A stretch of DNA of 64,000 nucleotides from positions 1 through 64,000 of the forward strand of contig NBIV01000144.1 in NCBI GenBank assembly GCA_003194525.1. Reading direction: 5' to 3'. Every line of letters begins with the position of its first letter. The stretch's first letter is position 1. The notes under the pieces were generated by a model. It had not been told where the DNA came from and searched no databases. It worked only from the letters and a program-made list of their open reading frames with translations. The position numbers and the translations under genes are program-made. Shown piece after piece: positions 33,570 through 44,714 of this stretch. The stretch is from Gracilariopsis chorda (lineage: Eukaryota; Rhodophyta; Florideophyceae; Gracilariales; Gracilariaceae).

Positions 33570-33884
33570 CAGATATCAGTACCCTTGTGCCTTAATGCTG
33601 GTGCTTCAAGGACCACAGAAGAAAGTGCAAAGTATTCTGTCCACAGGCGGTGGTCCGTCCATCACAAGTCAGCTCTGCTCAAGGCACGACAAATGTTCCA
33701 AGACGAACACGTCAATGGGAAGAAAAGAAATGCAAGACAAACGCATTCCTCTAAAGTAAAGGGCATGGAGAGTTCCTTAAAACAACTAGGTCTTCGTGTA
33801 TGCGATGTACCCTTCGTAGAATTCTACACTCTATTGCCCACATTGGAAAAAACTGGTACCTCTAGAAAAGACTTTTACGAGTAA
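33570..33884 (+). CDS. possible terminal exon, unassigned
   Basis: About 104 open codons follow an ATTAG acceptor-like site, rich in Lys/Arg/Ser ('KKRNARQTHSSKVKGM') and ending in 'DVPFVEFYTLLPTLEKTG'. The frame has no early ATG. The protein-like ending suggests a real exon, but no partner exon is identified. It lies tail-to-tail with the phycobilisome linker gene. Confidence 0.25.
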   Translation, partial: QISVPLCLNAGASRTTEESAKYSVHRRWSVHHKSALLKARQMFQDEHVNGKKRNARQTHSSKVKGMESSLKQLGLRVCDVPFVEFYTLLPTLEKTGTSRKDFYE

Positions 33885-34020
33885 CAAAAGTGGTTCACCT
33901 CGCATAAAACACAAATGCAAGAACAATCGTTCGTTTCAAACACAAAAACCACTAGCATCCCAAACCCACAACAACCTCTGTACCCCACAAGCACAACACC
34001 CAGCATCAAGTTACACAAGT

Positions 34021-35595
34021 CTATCCACCAATGGTCATCTCAGAGCCATCACCAGGGAACGAAGGCTTCCCACTCTTACCTTCCAAGAACGATTTGCCAG
34101 AGGCCTTGCTCTCCGCTTCCATCTCCTCAATAAGTACTTTCGGTACTTCTCCAACCTCCTGAAGCTGTCTGCTAGTAGACACAACAACCGGCTTAGGAAC
34201 AACGACGCCACTATCGTCAGCAGCTTCATCCACAGCATCCGGCAACAGATTAGGATCAGGAAGAAGACCTTCCTCTACAGGGATTTCAACCGGTTGAATA
34301 ACAACTGGTTCAGGAGTTTCCGGAACAACTTGAGGCGCCTGTTCAGCAAGTTCAATTCCCTCCAACTCGAAGCGGAGCGGAGTTGGCGTAAGAGCCGGGC
34401 TTTCTCGTTCCGCGCGCAACACAGCGACACGGCGTTCCAAATCAACAATGAGCTGTTTGACTCGTTCGAGCTCCTTTTCCTTCTTGGAAACCGTGTTTGC
34501 GGGACGTCTGGTGGGTCCATTGAGGCGATCAACGCCAGAGGCACCCCATGAAGCGGCAGGCGCTCCCTCATACTGGCCAGTAAAGACCTTGACAGCGCCG
34601 CTGCCATAGTTCTTGCCGTAAAGCGGTGTGATGTCCATATCGCTGACCATCGACTTGAATGGTTGAATAGCATCTCGAGAGGCGCTAAGCTTTTCGTAGG
34701 CGGCGTCAAGTTCGATCTGAAGTTGATACGCCCTCGCGCGAGCAATTGCAAGTTCGTTAATAAAGCGCTCCAAAGAAACGGAAGGAAGCTGATACTTTTG
34801 CGAAGGATGCTCTGCATTGGGAATAGGCGGTAGCCCATCTACCACGGTATAAGCCGGAGTAGGTGTGTTTGCAGCAAGAGAAGTAACCAACATTTGAGGT
34901 TTAAACTTGTCAGAAGCGGCAAAGCCACCTCGCAAAGTGCACATGCGATTGAATTGATTGATGGGGGCATAGGTGCCGCGGAATCGGGTGAACGGGAAAT
35001 AGTCGTCACCAAAGACCAGGTCATACTCCGGATCATCAAAATAGGAATCGATCTCGGCGTCATATCCACCAGCAGCAAAGATTTTAAAGTGCTTTGAATA
35101 CTCGACTTGGTTGAGCGGAGCGCGACCTAGGAAGTGCTTAAAGTTGAGCTCGATAAAGCGGAACTGGGTGACGTTTCCAAAAAAGCGCTTGCGATAGGTT
35201 TCGGACTTGGCCACGGCGCGAGCGAATTGCTTGGCAGTGATGCGTCCGCAACGGTAGTTGGACTCGGCGGTGTAAAACTGGGCGCGCTCCTCCTCCATGA
35301 GATAGGCGTTGCCAAACAGGTGGCGGAGCGCGGTGTTGATGACAGATTCCTTATCCTCCGCGTAGAGCACCTGCGGAGCGGGCTTGAATAGATATCGGGT
35401 GATGGCGTAGGGGTGCTGCGAAATCATGTCGAGTCCGCCCGAGTAGGTCTGAAACTCGAGCTGCATGGCGGGGCGGGAGGGGCGAGCGGGTGCGACATGG
35501 CGGGGTGCGGGGGCGGGGGCGGAGGTGGGGAAGGGGGAGAGGAAGGAAGGGGAGCGCGCAGAGGGCAGGACGGGGGTGGCGGAGACGAACGCCAT
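34021..35595 (-). CDS. phycobilisome linker polypeptide (plastid-targeted)
   Basis: A nuclear-encoded linker that stacks or attaches phycobiliprotein discs in the light-harvesting phycobilisome on the stromal thylakoid face. ATG at 35595 gives 524 residues. The first 43 residues are Ala/Pro/Ser-rich and start Met-Ala-Phe, the usual look of red-algal and glaucophyte transit peptides. The PBS-linker domain (Pfam PF00427 type) spans about 60-200, with 'HLFGNAYLMEEERAQFYTAE', 'ESNYRCGRITAKQFARAVA', 'RFIELNFKHFLGRAPLNQ' and 'DYFPFTRFRGTYAP'. After it comes a helical/coiled-coil stretch ('KEKELERVKQLIVDLERRVA') and an acidic Pro/Val-rich tail. Rod, rod-core or eukaryote-specific linker cannot be told apart here. 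Single exon. Confidence 0.93.
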   Translation of the reverse strand: MAFVSATPVLPSARSPSFLSPFPTSAPAPAPRHVAPARPSRPAMQLEFQTYSGGLDMISQHPYAITRYLFKPAPQVLYAEDKESVINTALRHLFGNAYLMEEERAQFYTAESNYRCGRITAKQFARAVAKSETYRKRFFGNVTQFRFIELNFKHFLGRAPLNQVEYSKHFKIFAAGGYDAEIDSYFDDPEYDLVFGDDYFPFTRFRGTYAPINQFNRMCTLRGGFAASDKFKPQMLVTSLAANTPTPAYTVVDGLPPIPNAEHPSQKYQLPSVSLERFINELAIARARAYQLQIELDAAYEKLSASRDAIQPFKSMVSDMDITPLYGKNYGSGAVKVFTGQYEGAPAASWGASGVDRLNGPTRRPANTVSKKEKELERVKQLIVDLERRVAVLRAERESPALTPTPLRFELEGIELAEQAPQVVPETPEPVVIQPVEIPVEEGLLPDPNLLPDAVDEAADDSGVVVPKPVVVSTSRQLQEVGEVPKVLIEEMEAESKASGKSFLEGKSGKPSFPGDGSEMTIGG

Positions 35596-36000
35596 GTGAG
35601 CGGGGGCGTGGGGCGGTGCTGCGGGAGCGGGAGCGGGAGCGGGAGAGAAAGGCTTCGGGAAACGGTGCGGTTGGTTGTAAGTTGGTGGAGCTGACTGGCG
35701 CGTCTGGCGAGGGTGCGTTTAGATACCCTTGTACGCATCGCGTAGGATACTCGCGGGGCGAGCTCACGAGCTGCGCTCCCCGGCGCGAAACGGCGCGCGC
35801 TGTAATGGGCGCAACTGTAAGCTCGCCATGCCACGTGGCAACAGCGGTCATTGGCTGCCGCGCGGAAAGATCTGCCCATGCGAGCTCGCGGCCCGTTTTG
35901 CAAGCGAACCCTTGCCCTTGCACTGCTGCGTGCTAACCCTCTAACCGCTGATAACCCACGGTCAGCGTCCATCTCACCCTCTCCCACCGACCCCGCAGTC
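35596..36000. promoter_or_regulatory. bidirectional GC-rich promoter of the linker gene and its divergent neighbour
   Basis: The two starts face away from each other across 405 bp of GC-rich DNA without an obvious TATA box. Shared regulation by light would be natural for the linker, but this is inference from layout. Confidence 0.5.
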
Positions 36001-36435
36001 ATGATCCGTTCCAACCGTTCCTCCGCAATGCTCCCCGTCCCGGCCCTCCCCCCCCCCGCCGCGCGCCTCCCCGCCGCAACACTGCTCTGCGCGCTCTCCC
36101 TCGTGGCGTCCGCCCGCCCCATGCAGATCAAGATCCCCAAATTCGACCTTCCGAAACTGCCCGACATTGACCTGCCCAACTTCGGGAAAAAGTCACCCGC
36201 CAAGCAACCCGTCGTAAAGAAGCGTGTCGCCGCGCCGGGAACAAACGTCAAGGTGCGCGCCGCCTCCAGTGCCGCCGCCAAAGACGCTCCCACCCTCGCG
36301 GAGCTCACCGGCAAGAGCGCCAACGACTCCATTCCAGAGGGCGACGGTTGGAGACGCTTCCCGGTGCGTCGCATGCCCGGTGCCAATATGGATCTTTGGA
36401 AAGGTATTGCAAAGCAACTTACACCCAAACTCTAG
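36001..36435 (+). CDS. small basic protein with N-terminal targeting sequence, unknown function
   Basis: ATG at 36001 gives 144 residues. Residues 1-40 are hydrophobic with basic start ('AARLPAATLLCALSLVASA'), a signal peptide or plastid leader. Then follows an unusual proline-spaced segment ('IPKFDLPKLPDIDLPNFG'), a basic Ala/Lys region, and a C-terminus 'DGWRRFPVRRMPGANMDLW'. I do not recognise it. An AAAG/GTATTG near the end could be a splice donor, so the true C-terminus may differ. The divergent arrangement with the phycobilisome linker suggests a plastid role, unproven. Confidence 0.6.
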   Translation: MIRSNRSSAMLPVPALPPPAARLPAATLLCALSLVASARPMQIKIPKFDLPKLPDIDLPNFGKKSPAKQPVVKKRVAAPGTNVKVRAASSAAAKDAPTLAELTGKSANDSIPEGDGWRRFPVRRMPGANMDLWKGIAKQLTPKL

Positions 36436-39400
36436 TCTCAAGCTTGTTTGTCTATGCGTCATCCCTCTCTTCTTTCGGCGTGCATGTAAGCCCCCCATCC
36501 CCCCCACCCATCCCGTCCTCCTCTGCCGCCTGTGAATCGGTTGCTCGTTGCATTGCCATGCTGCCCTGCCCTTGTCGCCATGCTCCTTTTGTAAAAGCTC
36601 AACGCATCTGCTTCTGCTCACTTTTCCTTACTGTTTCACTCGCCGCCGCCTTAGTCGTAACCATTTAACCTTGGACGGCACCCTTTCTACTTAACAACTG
36701 TGTCGTTACTAGCACCAACTGAAAATGCCTGCTGTCCCTTTCTGTATTTTCCAACCACACTTCACTTTTCAAACCTAGCTCTCCACAACGCCGTCTTGTC
36801 CCGAGCTGTCCCGTGTTGTGCTGTCTCAACGTTCTCTCACGACCCTGCCTCCTGCGTGTACAACCACCTCCACTGTCGATATATGTCATGCCTACAGTGG
36901 TGCGCCCTTGTTTCCCGCCACAAATACACTACCCTTGGACGCATCGTGCTGGTGCAACGCTGAGTTTGTGGTTCTGCTAGCACACCACCCCCAACCTCTC
37001 TCTCCCGTGCTCCCATCATTGTTCGATACGTCGCCTTGTCCCTCATCGCAAGCGATACTCCAGCTCATCGATACCTATCTATCAAAAGACCAAAATTCCA
37101 TTTAACCTTTTCACTTGTGGAGCAAACCATTCACAGTCGTCAGCGAAGAACATAAACTCCCCACCAGGCGTAGGAAGACTACAGGGGTGAAGGCTTGCGA
37201 CGGATAATCGTATCACTTGCTTACCTTTCTACATATCGGCCATCAACGCCACGTCCCTCAAATCCTTGGTGGAACAACACCAGCGCCTCAGCCCCACCAA
37301 TCATCACGTTACATATTGTCGCTTTCAAATGATACCCTACACATTTGGCATCCAGTTGGCAAAACTTCTCATTCACCACACTCTAAAACACTGCCGTAGA
37401 TAACTTTCTTGATACCGGTCTTCGATACATCGAGTTGCGAGTTTGCACTAGAGTCACATTCTTATTAAGTAAAGATGCTGTAAACCTTAGACCTTATTAA
37501 CAAGTAATAGAAAGTTGCCCCTCATCCACTTGTCAGGTTCCCTGTTCGTCGCTTATCGTCTATTTATTGATAACAATAGTCTCAGTGTTCAAACCAGTCA
37601 CATCTATTGGAGAGTCGACCTCAATTATCAACAGCCCTTCCATCGGTGCGATACAATCGAGTCGCAAATCGACAAAAAAGGTTAAAAGTCTCTAGCTTTA
37701 TTCCTTTGTGCACATATTTTCGATGCAACGGGCATTTTTAACCCTTTACAGACGGTTCCCTTCCAGGGTGTTGATGTTGGCATGTTCTAAAGCATTACTT
37801 CCACGATGGAAGAAATCTCTCTCGCTTTCTGGTCCCATCCAATTTCTCTGTGACTAAATCGGTTGCTTATCGGCATCTGACGCAGACAGATAATCGATCT
37901 AGCGTACTGGTGCAGTGCATCATGCAGGCTCGACCATCAAAGTCGGAGGTCAGAATAGGTGGTCTGTGTACTAACTCTCATCGCTAATAAACGCACTTCG
38001 ATACGATCGTATCCAGTGCAGCAGATATGTAGCTGCCTCATTGCGTACCAGCCCAACCTTCTTTTCGAGTTATTCCCGTTTTTACTATTTCTTCTTTATC
38101 CGTCCTTGGCCTCCGTTGGAGATCCGTCTGCGTTCTATTTTCGCTCCGCCCCGGTGAAGAGGGATCGGAGTCAGGCACACCACGTGAAGGCGAGATGCAC
38201 GTGCCCGTCTTTACTCTGCCATTGTGGCAAAAGCAAGATTGCGATTGGGTCTCTCACGAAGACCAGCACATTTGAGTATTCGATCCAAATACAATGTCAG
38301 CGGTCAACGGCCTTACACATCGATTCCCCCGGGAACTTTGCGCTTCTCTGGACTTACTGTAAGAAGTCTTCTCATGAGATGGAGGCCATCGATTGCGATA
38401 CATGTTTTCTTCATCCTCGGGCAAATGCAATTATATTGCACGGTCTATATGCAATTGCAGCATCGACTGTTAAACCGTTTCTAGGGTAGGATGATTTATA
38501 CTCTGAACGAGGACAGAGAAAAACAAAAAATGCGGTTCTAAATATCTTCAACATGCTAAGAACGTTTCTCTGTCAGGAGAAATTGCGCACATCAACAAAG
38601 TCGGGTCGAGGCAGAGAACAGTCACCCTTCTTCTTCGTCACTATGTTTGATAAGGCGATTGCATTTGTTGATTGTCATTTGCAATATGATCGTAGAATTA
38701 TGGACTGGCTGCAAATGCGATTGCAAACAAACACACGCCAGATATCTATCCATTGCAGCGATTGTAAAACAGAAGTGCAATGGCTTGCAGTAGAATTTTC
38801 CAATGTCTGCTCTTCTGAATGGTCGATAGTCTTCTTCTTCTCCAGCTTCTCACTATGTGGCTGAGATTTTTCTAGAAGACCACGCAAGCTTTAGACCACA
38901 AGATCTTTCAAGAGAGCACAAGCCTAACTGACGACTGTACACATTCTCCCCATTTAGAGGTGTCCTGAACGCAGCTTTTGTGTATCCTGGCTTCGAAGAC
39001 AACCAGCCACCGGCTTTTGGTATTTATATCGGCTCTGACTCAACGATATATCGTTCCAAACAGCTGCTGGTCTCCGTGAGCGATCCGATGACCTCATTAT
39101 TTGGCTTCCCCTTTTAGTGAAGGAGAGACGGGCACTCTTACCCGATATATATTTCGGATGGCTCATGCGACTCACTTTCTCGAAGTATCCTTGGGTATTC
39201 TGTGTAGATTAATTGACAGCACAGAAGAAGCCATGGCCACAAATACGACATCTGTACTACTACCAGGGAAAACAGAGGGAGGCAGGTTTTATCCTTCGGG
39301 ATATCTCTTGTATGGAATAGAGCGATCTACGTCGCTCGTTCGGGATTTCTTTTCATTTAAGAAGTCATATCCGCCTTCACAGGCGCATGGCGTTTCATCA

Positions 39401-40078
39401 AGAAAGAGTCCCGTCCTTCGCACCACATGCTTGGATAGAGTTTTCTGGTATACAAACTGAGAGGGGTTCTAGAAGCGATGGGATATGCACCGACTTCCGA
39501 ATTAGAAACGAAGCCGCTAAACAAAAAAAGGAACACCAATTGAGTCCGTTTCAGTGTAACAGTTCAACTCGTAGGATTGCAATTGAGATAGCGCAGTTCC
39601 AAAGGGGGGTGAGATTTATGAAGGTACGGCTAGAAGACTATATAGAAGCGACGCAAACTTCCGCGATGTTCTACGAACAAAGCTCATCAATCTGTCAGAG
39701 GAGTAGTCAGTAAAATATCCCAGTCGTTGCCCTGGTACCACCCCTACTCAGTCCTGGCAACTCCAGCATCTTCTGTGTCGATCAACCTGAATTCGGGTGA
39801 GTCGCAAATGTTTACTAAAGTGCAGTCCCCACTGGATTGACGGCAATAGCCTAAGAGGCTAGAATATAGTACTTTCTCGAATAGCTTTCATTCATTTTGT
39901 AAAACTAAACAATGCAAGATCTATTAGATCTGTTCCACTGCTATCAGTCTCTATGATCCGAAAAGCAAAACCATCACGCAGTCACGGTACTCCCACCAAA
40001 TGAGACGACGACGCACGTAGATCGGCTCCAACCCTGAACAGCTCTCACGCCCGGTTTCCGATATCGGCAGACTAAACG
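36436..40078. other. long gene-poor interval
   Basis: No gene can be supported. A 176-codon open frame at 37959-38489 begins with GTG, has no domain and is not called. Around 38.2-38.8 kb the words GATTGC, GCAAT and TGCAAATGC recur many times in both orientations, a mild low-complexity signal. Confidence 0.4.
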
Positions 40079-40294
40079 ATGCTTGTCACCCGAAAGCAGA
40101 CTCGAGCAGCTAAGAACCGTCTGTTAATTATAGCAGGAACGTTCCTAGCAATCCATAATGCTCTTGCTGTATCGCTGAGAACAAATAACGTTCAACGAAA
40201 CCAAAGAAGTTTTCATGAAGTGAATATAGGACTCAGCGATGCGCAATTTCGATCTTGCTATCGTTTGTCACGTTCTGCATTTTCTCGTTTATGA
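40079..40294 (+). pseudogene. truncated PIF/Harbinger-like transposase N-terminus
   Basis: ATG at 40079. The frame ends 'LSDAQFRSCYRLSRSAFSRL', which resembles the conserved start of HARBI1-type DDE transposases (an 'F-R-x-x-Y-R-x-S-R-x-x-F' motif). Homology stops where hairpin-repeat DNA begins, so the gene appears cut by that insertion. The DDE core is absent. The family call rests on one motif. Confidence 0.4.
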
Positions 40295-40449
40295 AATGCC
40301 ATCCGCCCATTAATATCACAATATTATAATGAAGAGTATGAGTTGGAACTGCAAGAACATCTCGATGGAAAGGCTGAGACGATTGAGAGCCGCGGTGCCG
40401 AGAGTGAATACGAAATAAAGTTGCAATTGAGCGCCCGCGTGTTTGTGAT

Positions 40450-40795
40450 TGGCTGACATCCCTGTTACGGATGGAAAGTACAGTGGATTGTAATCGGCTG
40501 GCACCTCCAAAATGACTGTAGTGCGAACTACTGTGCAGTAGAATGGGTAGCAGTGTTGTAGTGCCAGCCAGGAAGCAGCAGCAGCTGTCAACATACAGCA
40601 GCAGCCAATTAGTTTTGAACTTTGCTGCTGCTGCTGCTAAATGTTTTGAATGGAAGGGAGGCGTTGCACCAAAGTGGAAATTGCATGCACTGAAAGCTTG
40701 CAAGGGGATTTTTTGGTGCGAGGCCTCTGATCAATCAAAAAAAAGCTATGTCACACATGAATAAAATATTATAATAAGGAGGGTGTTGAGATATA
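40450..40795 (+). repeat. hairpin-cassette repeat, unit 5
   Basis: Contains a GCTGGCAC...GTGCCAGCC arm pair (about 40497-40568), a CTG tract (40624-40638), and the main stem-loop GGGAGGCGTTGCACCAAA... to GGTGCGAGGCCTC (40655-40732). It is diverged from the 9-11 kb copies. Confidence 0.75.
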
Positions 40796-40809
40796 TGCTC
40801 TGTGCGTTT

Positions 40810-41210
40810 TCTTGCACCGGCGCAGTGCAAGAAACCAGCCAAGTTTCACGCAAGCCAGCTACTGCTGAGTGGCTGGCACTGCATTTGTTACTGTAGTGCT
40901 AACAACTGAGCAGCAAGCAGGAAATCAACATGCAGCAGCTGCCAATACACTGTACGCTCTCCTTCTGCTGCTACGGCTGCTGCTGCTGCTACTGCTGTTG
41001 AATTGTTTTTTTGGTAGGGATGCGTTGCGAGAAATGAGCATTTTACCTGCGCAAACGGGGGCGTGCAAAGCGATTTTGGGGCACAACGCCTTTCATCATT
41101 GAACAACACCCCCCTCATACGGATTTAAATGCTTAAGATTGGGGGTGTTGAGATAGGACAAAAAGAAGTGGCTTTTGGCAACCGGCGGCGCTGCGCGCCA
41201 CAGTTGAAGA
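40810..41210 (+). repeat. hairpin-cassette repeat, unit 6
   Basis: Starts near a TGCACCGGCGCAGTGCA hairpin. It carries the TGGCTGGCACTGCA word, a CTG-rich tract, the main stem-loop (41012-41095) and the terminal AACACCCCCC...GGGGGTGTT stem (41104-41150), followed by AAGTGGC and GGCGGCGCTGCGCGCC. It abuts the 3' side of the Helitron coding region, as in the 9-10 kb locus. Confidence 0.8.
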
Positions 41211-41397
41211 GTAATAAAAAGCGGTGGGGAGAGAAGAGAATGATGGGGAACGCAAACGCAGAAACGCAAGTACTTTAATTCTATGAATGAAGAACGCAAG
41301 ATATTTGATTACGGTTTTGGAGGAATACAGAACTGAGTGGCTTCAGGCAGCACTGGGTTTCCAGTAGCCACAGGTTTGAGATGAATTTTGTGCGCAT

Positions 41398-42190
41398 TTA
41401 CAGATCTAAGGTGCAGGTCATGCAGGAGCAGCACATGGTTGTTCTTCCGAACGCACGACAAAGCCACGTACAACTGACTGGCGCAGAAAAGTTGGATAGC
41501 TCATCCAAAACCAAGCCATCCAACGTCTTTCCCTGTTCATTTTGAACAGTAGCTGCAAACGCAAGACGAATGGAGAACTGCCTTCGAAACATGGCAATGT
41601 CTGTGAAAGAAAACTCGAATTCGATAGGATGCAGGAGCTGTCATTCCAGAACTTTTCAGTTCTCGTCAAATCGAGTTACCTGCATCGTAAACTGATCGAC
41701 ACGCACAACGACGAACAGCTTTCCATTGACCACAGCAGGATGCAGTACCTTCCAAATGACCATAACTGGCACACCAATCTTGAAGCCCAAGTTCAGAGGT
41801 GGTACTCCAGTAGGTGCATACTGACATGCAAACTCAGGAACAAAAGTTTTAGTGACGTCGGGCTCTGAGTTCTGTCCACTGTCAGGTTGTACCGTCGTAG
41901 CTGACGGAAAGTTGAAGCGTTCGCCATGAAACAGATACGGCGCTGCCACATTATGTTCATCGACCAACTGATTTGTGGACGCAATTAGCATTTTGCTGAG
42001 ATCCACATCCTCCTCGCGTCGTGGTGTGAGCCACTTCCACAGGAATTGGGAAGCGATTGCCACACCACAGATAGATCTCAGTGGTAGTGGAGCGTTGTTG
42101 GATATTGTGTTCCGTGCAATGGACTGCAACAGAAACGCAAATGCCAGATCATTGGCTTGGCGTACTTGTTCGGTGAGCTACAGCACTTGA
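41398..42190 (-). pseudogene. Helitron helicase, motifs IV-VI
   Basis: Reads 'MLIASTNQLVDEHN', 'KIGVPVMVIWKVLHPAVVNG' and then, in another frame, 'RLAFAATVQNEQGKTLDGLV', the decayed counterpart of motif V/VI. At the final motif the second copy at 10 kb keeps 'YVALSRVR' while this one reads 'TWLCRAFGR'. A frameshift lies near 41.66 kb. Confidence 0.85.
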
Positions 42191-42248
42191 ACTGAGCACA
42201 AGTTCCATTTTTATCACTCTTCCACGGCAGCTCGTTGAGAATATGTGT

Positions 42249-42887
42249 TTACACTCGTCTCACATTTCCACTGGGCTCAGGTTCCAGGTATACCTGCGGC
42301 CCAACTGGAAGCAGCTGGGAGTAGTCGCCGGATAGAACGATGTTCAAGCCCCCAAACGGAGGCAGGGTTTCCATTCCACTGCAGCGAAGGGCATTGAGCA
42401 ACACATCCATGATTTCAAAGATATTTCTTGAGAGCATGGATGCCTCATCCAAGACCAGCAGTTGTATTTCACGTAGCAGTTCCGCACGTTGAGATTGGGG
42501 ACCGTGCTTTGAGAAAGTGGCTGTAGTGCTGCTTGTGCTGTCCCTATCACCTACACCCATTCCAAGCAAGCTATGTAAAGTGCGGCCACTTTCGTACAAC
42601 GGAGCTGTAATGCCTTCTGTAGCAGTCATTTCAGCGAGCATTTCTTCCAACTCAGCGAAATCGCGGAGGACGTTGAGCACGTATGTCTTCCAGGTTCCTA
42701 CGGATCCTTGCACGAAGAACACCTTTCGCGGAGTGCTTGGTCGCTCCTGCAGCGCTTTCCATTGTTGCAATACGGCAATGACGGTGTCAATTACTTGTCT
42801 TTGGCGAAGTGGCGTACCTTTACTGCAAAGATGACGCATTTCGCACCACTCGCGCGTTTCGAGTTGGTGTAGCTCGATTCGTCTCAT
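42249..42887 (-). pseudogene. Helitron helicase, motifs I-III
   Basis: PIF1-type helicase core. Walker A reads 'GSVGTWKT', where the canonical GxxGxGKT glycine is replaced by Trp, so ATP binding is probably lost. Walker B is 'LLVLDEASML' and motif III is 'IVLSGDYSQLLPVG'. The fragment opens with 'MRRIELHQLETREWCEMR' and ends at an internal stop before motif IV. Confidence 0.88.
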
Positions 42888-43035
42888 TCAATGCTGCATC
42901 ATCCAGCTGTAGGTGTTGTGAAGAGAAGCTGTGATCGCGAATCAGTCATCCACCGTGCCGGTCTGATATCTCCACTACACGTCGATACATATCTTGCTTC
43001 TGTTGCTGCTCATCGCCTGTAGGTAATAGCGACTC

Positions 43036-43681
43036 TCAGTTTTCGACAGCCATATTCTCTGGGTCTGCGCCTTGTTGGTAAATTGTAACAACCAGACGTC
43101 GTAGCTCGAAGGGCGTGCTATAGATCTGCACTGCTTTTTGAACGCAATATAAAACTCGGTTCGGTCCGCGAGCAGTACAAATCAATAGCCGTTTCACGAT
43201 ACATTCCATACTGCTGTCCGTTAAAAGTCCCTGCCTATTCATAAGAGCTCGAGCCGTGATTCTTGAGCAGCAAGCGAAGAGCAAACAGCTCAATCTTGGA
43301 CGCTGACACACTTCCGATCCTTGCGACGCACTGCTTGTCTTCTGTGCGCTCTACCACGTACATGGGCGGATCGCAGTCATCCTTGGGCACCTGAGTGCTC
43401 TCTCTGTAGTGTTGATTAAGCATACTGGCAGGAAAGGTGCAATACAAACGCATCTTTTCAAAATAAGAAAGGTGGTCGAGGTTTGCATATGCTTCGGGCC
43501 TTGCAAAGTATCTCTCCAGCGTAGACGGCTGCGATGCAAAAACTCGCTCTCCTTCCAATTGTAGGGCCCGTCGCTCTACATAAGATATGATGTGCCCATG
43601 GCAAAACTCAAAAAGTCTCCAAGCTGCATTGACAGCGCCCACCACACGCTCTCGCATGTATGCACGAATGTCGTTCTGCAC
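43036..43681 (-). pseudogene. Helitron linker between Rep and helicase
   Basis: Reads 'QNDIRAYMRERVVGAVNAAW' and 'RLFEFCHGHIISYVERRALQ', a conserved stretch between Rep and helicase in Helitrons, then 'YVVERTEDKQCVARIGSVS'. The two overlapping frames show a shift near 43.25 kb. Confidence 0.8.
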
Positions 43682-43762
43682 ATGCGGCTATTGTTGCTGC
43701 TCGTTCAGCGTGCCTTTCTCATTAGCACCACTCACACTGAGCACCACCTCCTGAGCTTTGGG

Positions 43763-44636
43763 CTAATTAAAGGCATACTTCATCAGATAAGCCTCTGCGC
43801 CCCCTCCTTTCGTGCGTTCTACGTTGATATGTGAGCGGTCGTTTTTGGTCCGAGTTGGATTGTATGGCACAATCTTGAGATCTTCTTGCTTTTTTCTGCA
43901 GTAGGTCACGCGATTCGAGCCTTCTTCAATGTACGTCTCTGGCACAATCATATTGCTATCGTATCCAAACTTGCACCAGCCAGCGCGATTTTGGCAATAG
44001 AAGGAGTGGCAGTGCCTGTGCATGGAACGAATGAGGGCACACAACTCGTTGTTTTCACCGGGAAGGGGCATTTCTGCACGAATCAGCTCGTCCATCACGT
44101 CAAATTCTTCAATCACACCCCCATTCAGCCACACGAACATGTGGTGATGAGGCACATTGTGTTCTTGAAACTCAGGCTTTGATGCAAGCCCCAAGAATTT
44201 CATTCCGAAGATGTGCTTCGAGTCCTTCTCAAAGTCCTTCTTCAAGTCCTTAGCGCAGTGGTAGTACACCCCAGTTACTCTAAGCTTTAAACGCCCTATG
44301 ATCGCTGTTCTCCATACCAAGGCGCTGGATGTCCTCTCGCCAGATGTTCATGGTGAATGTTATGAACAGAGAAAGCGGTCCTCTCCGAGCCACGATCACC
44401 TGTAGATACATTTGCTTGTTCTTCCAGTATGTTGGTGAGTTGACCGAGTCATCGGGCAGAAAATTTCTTCCCATTTGTGCCAACTGGGATGGTGGCACGT
44501 GACCAGTTTGCTGTTGTGCTTGCTGGATTTCTCGCTTTTGTACAGGGCGTGCCCGTTGTTCTCTTACCATGAAACTCAGTCGCATTTTCTCAATGTTTGT
44601 GGTGGTGTGGATGCGAATCATCCACATCTGCATCAT
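43763..44636 (-). pseudogene. Helitron Rep (HUH) endonuclease
   Basis: The rolling-circle nicking domain. Motif 1 region is 'PLSLFITFTMNIWREDI'. The metal-binding motif is 'VPHHHMFVWL' (two His). The catalytic two-Tyr motif is 'EAYLMKYAFN', with both tyrosines kept. A frame change lies near 44.3 kb. The active-site residues therefore survive although the gene is broken. Confidence 0.88.
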
Positions 44637-44714
44637 CTTCCCACTTTTCAGAAGGATTTGGTCTGAGTACAGTCGTCTATTCGCGTTCTCAGCCCAGGTG
44701 AGCTTTCGAAGCTT

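Noticed and set aside
34275-34838. 187-codon frame inside the phycobilisome linker gene
   Set aside because: Same-strand shadow frame with Leu/Arg/Ser bias; the linker frame has clear domain support.
35351-36428. Long GC-rich minus frames across the bidirectional promoter and the divergent gene
   Set aside because: They arise from high GC content, with Arg/Pro/Ser-rich translation and no motif.
37959-38489. 176-codon open frame
   Set aside because: GTG start, no domain, odd composition and overlapping frames; likely chance.
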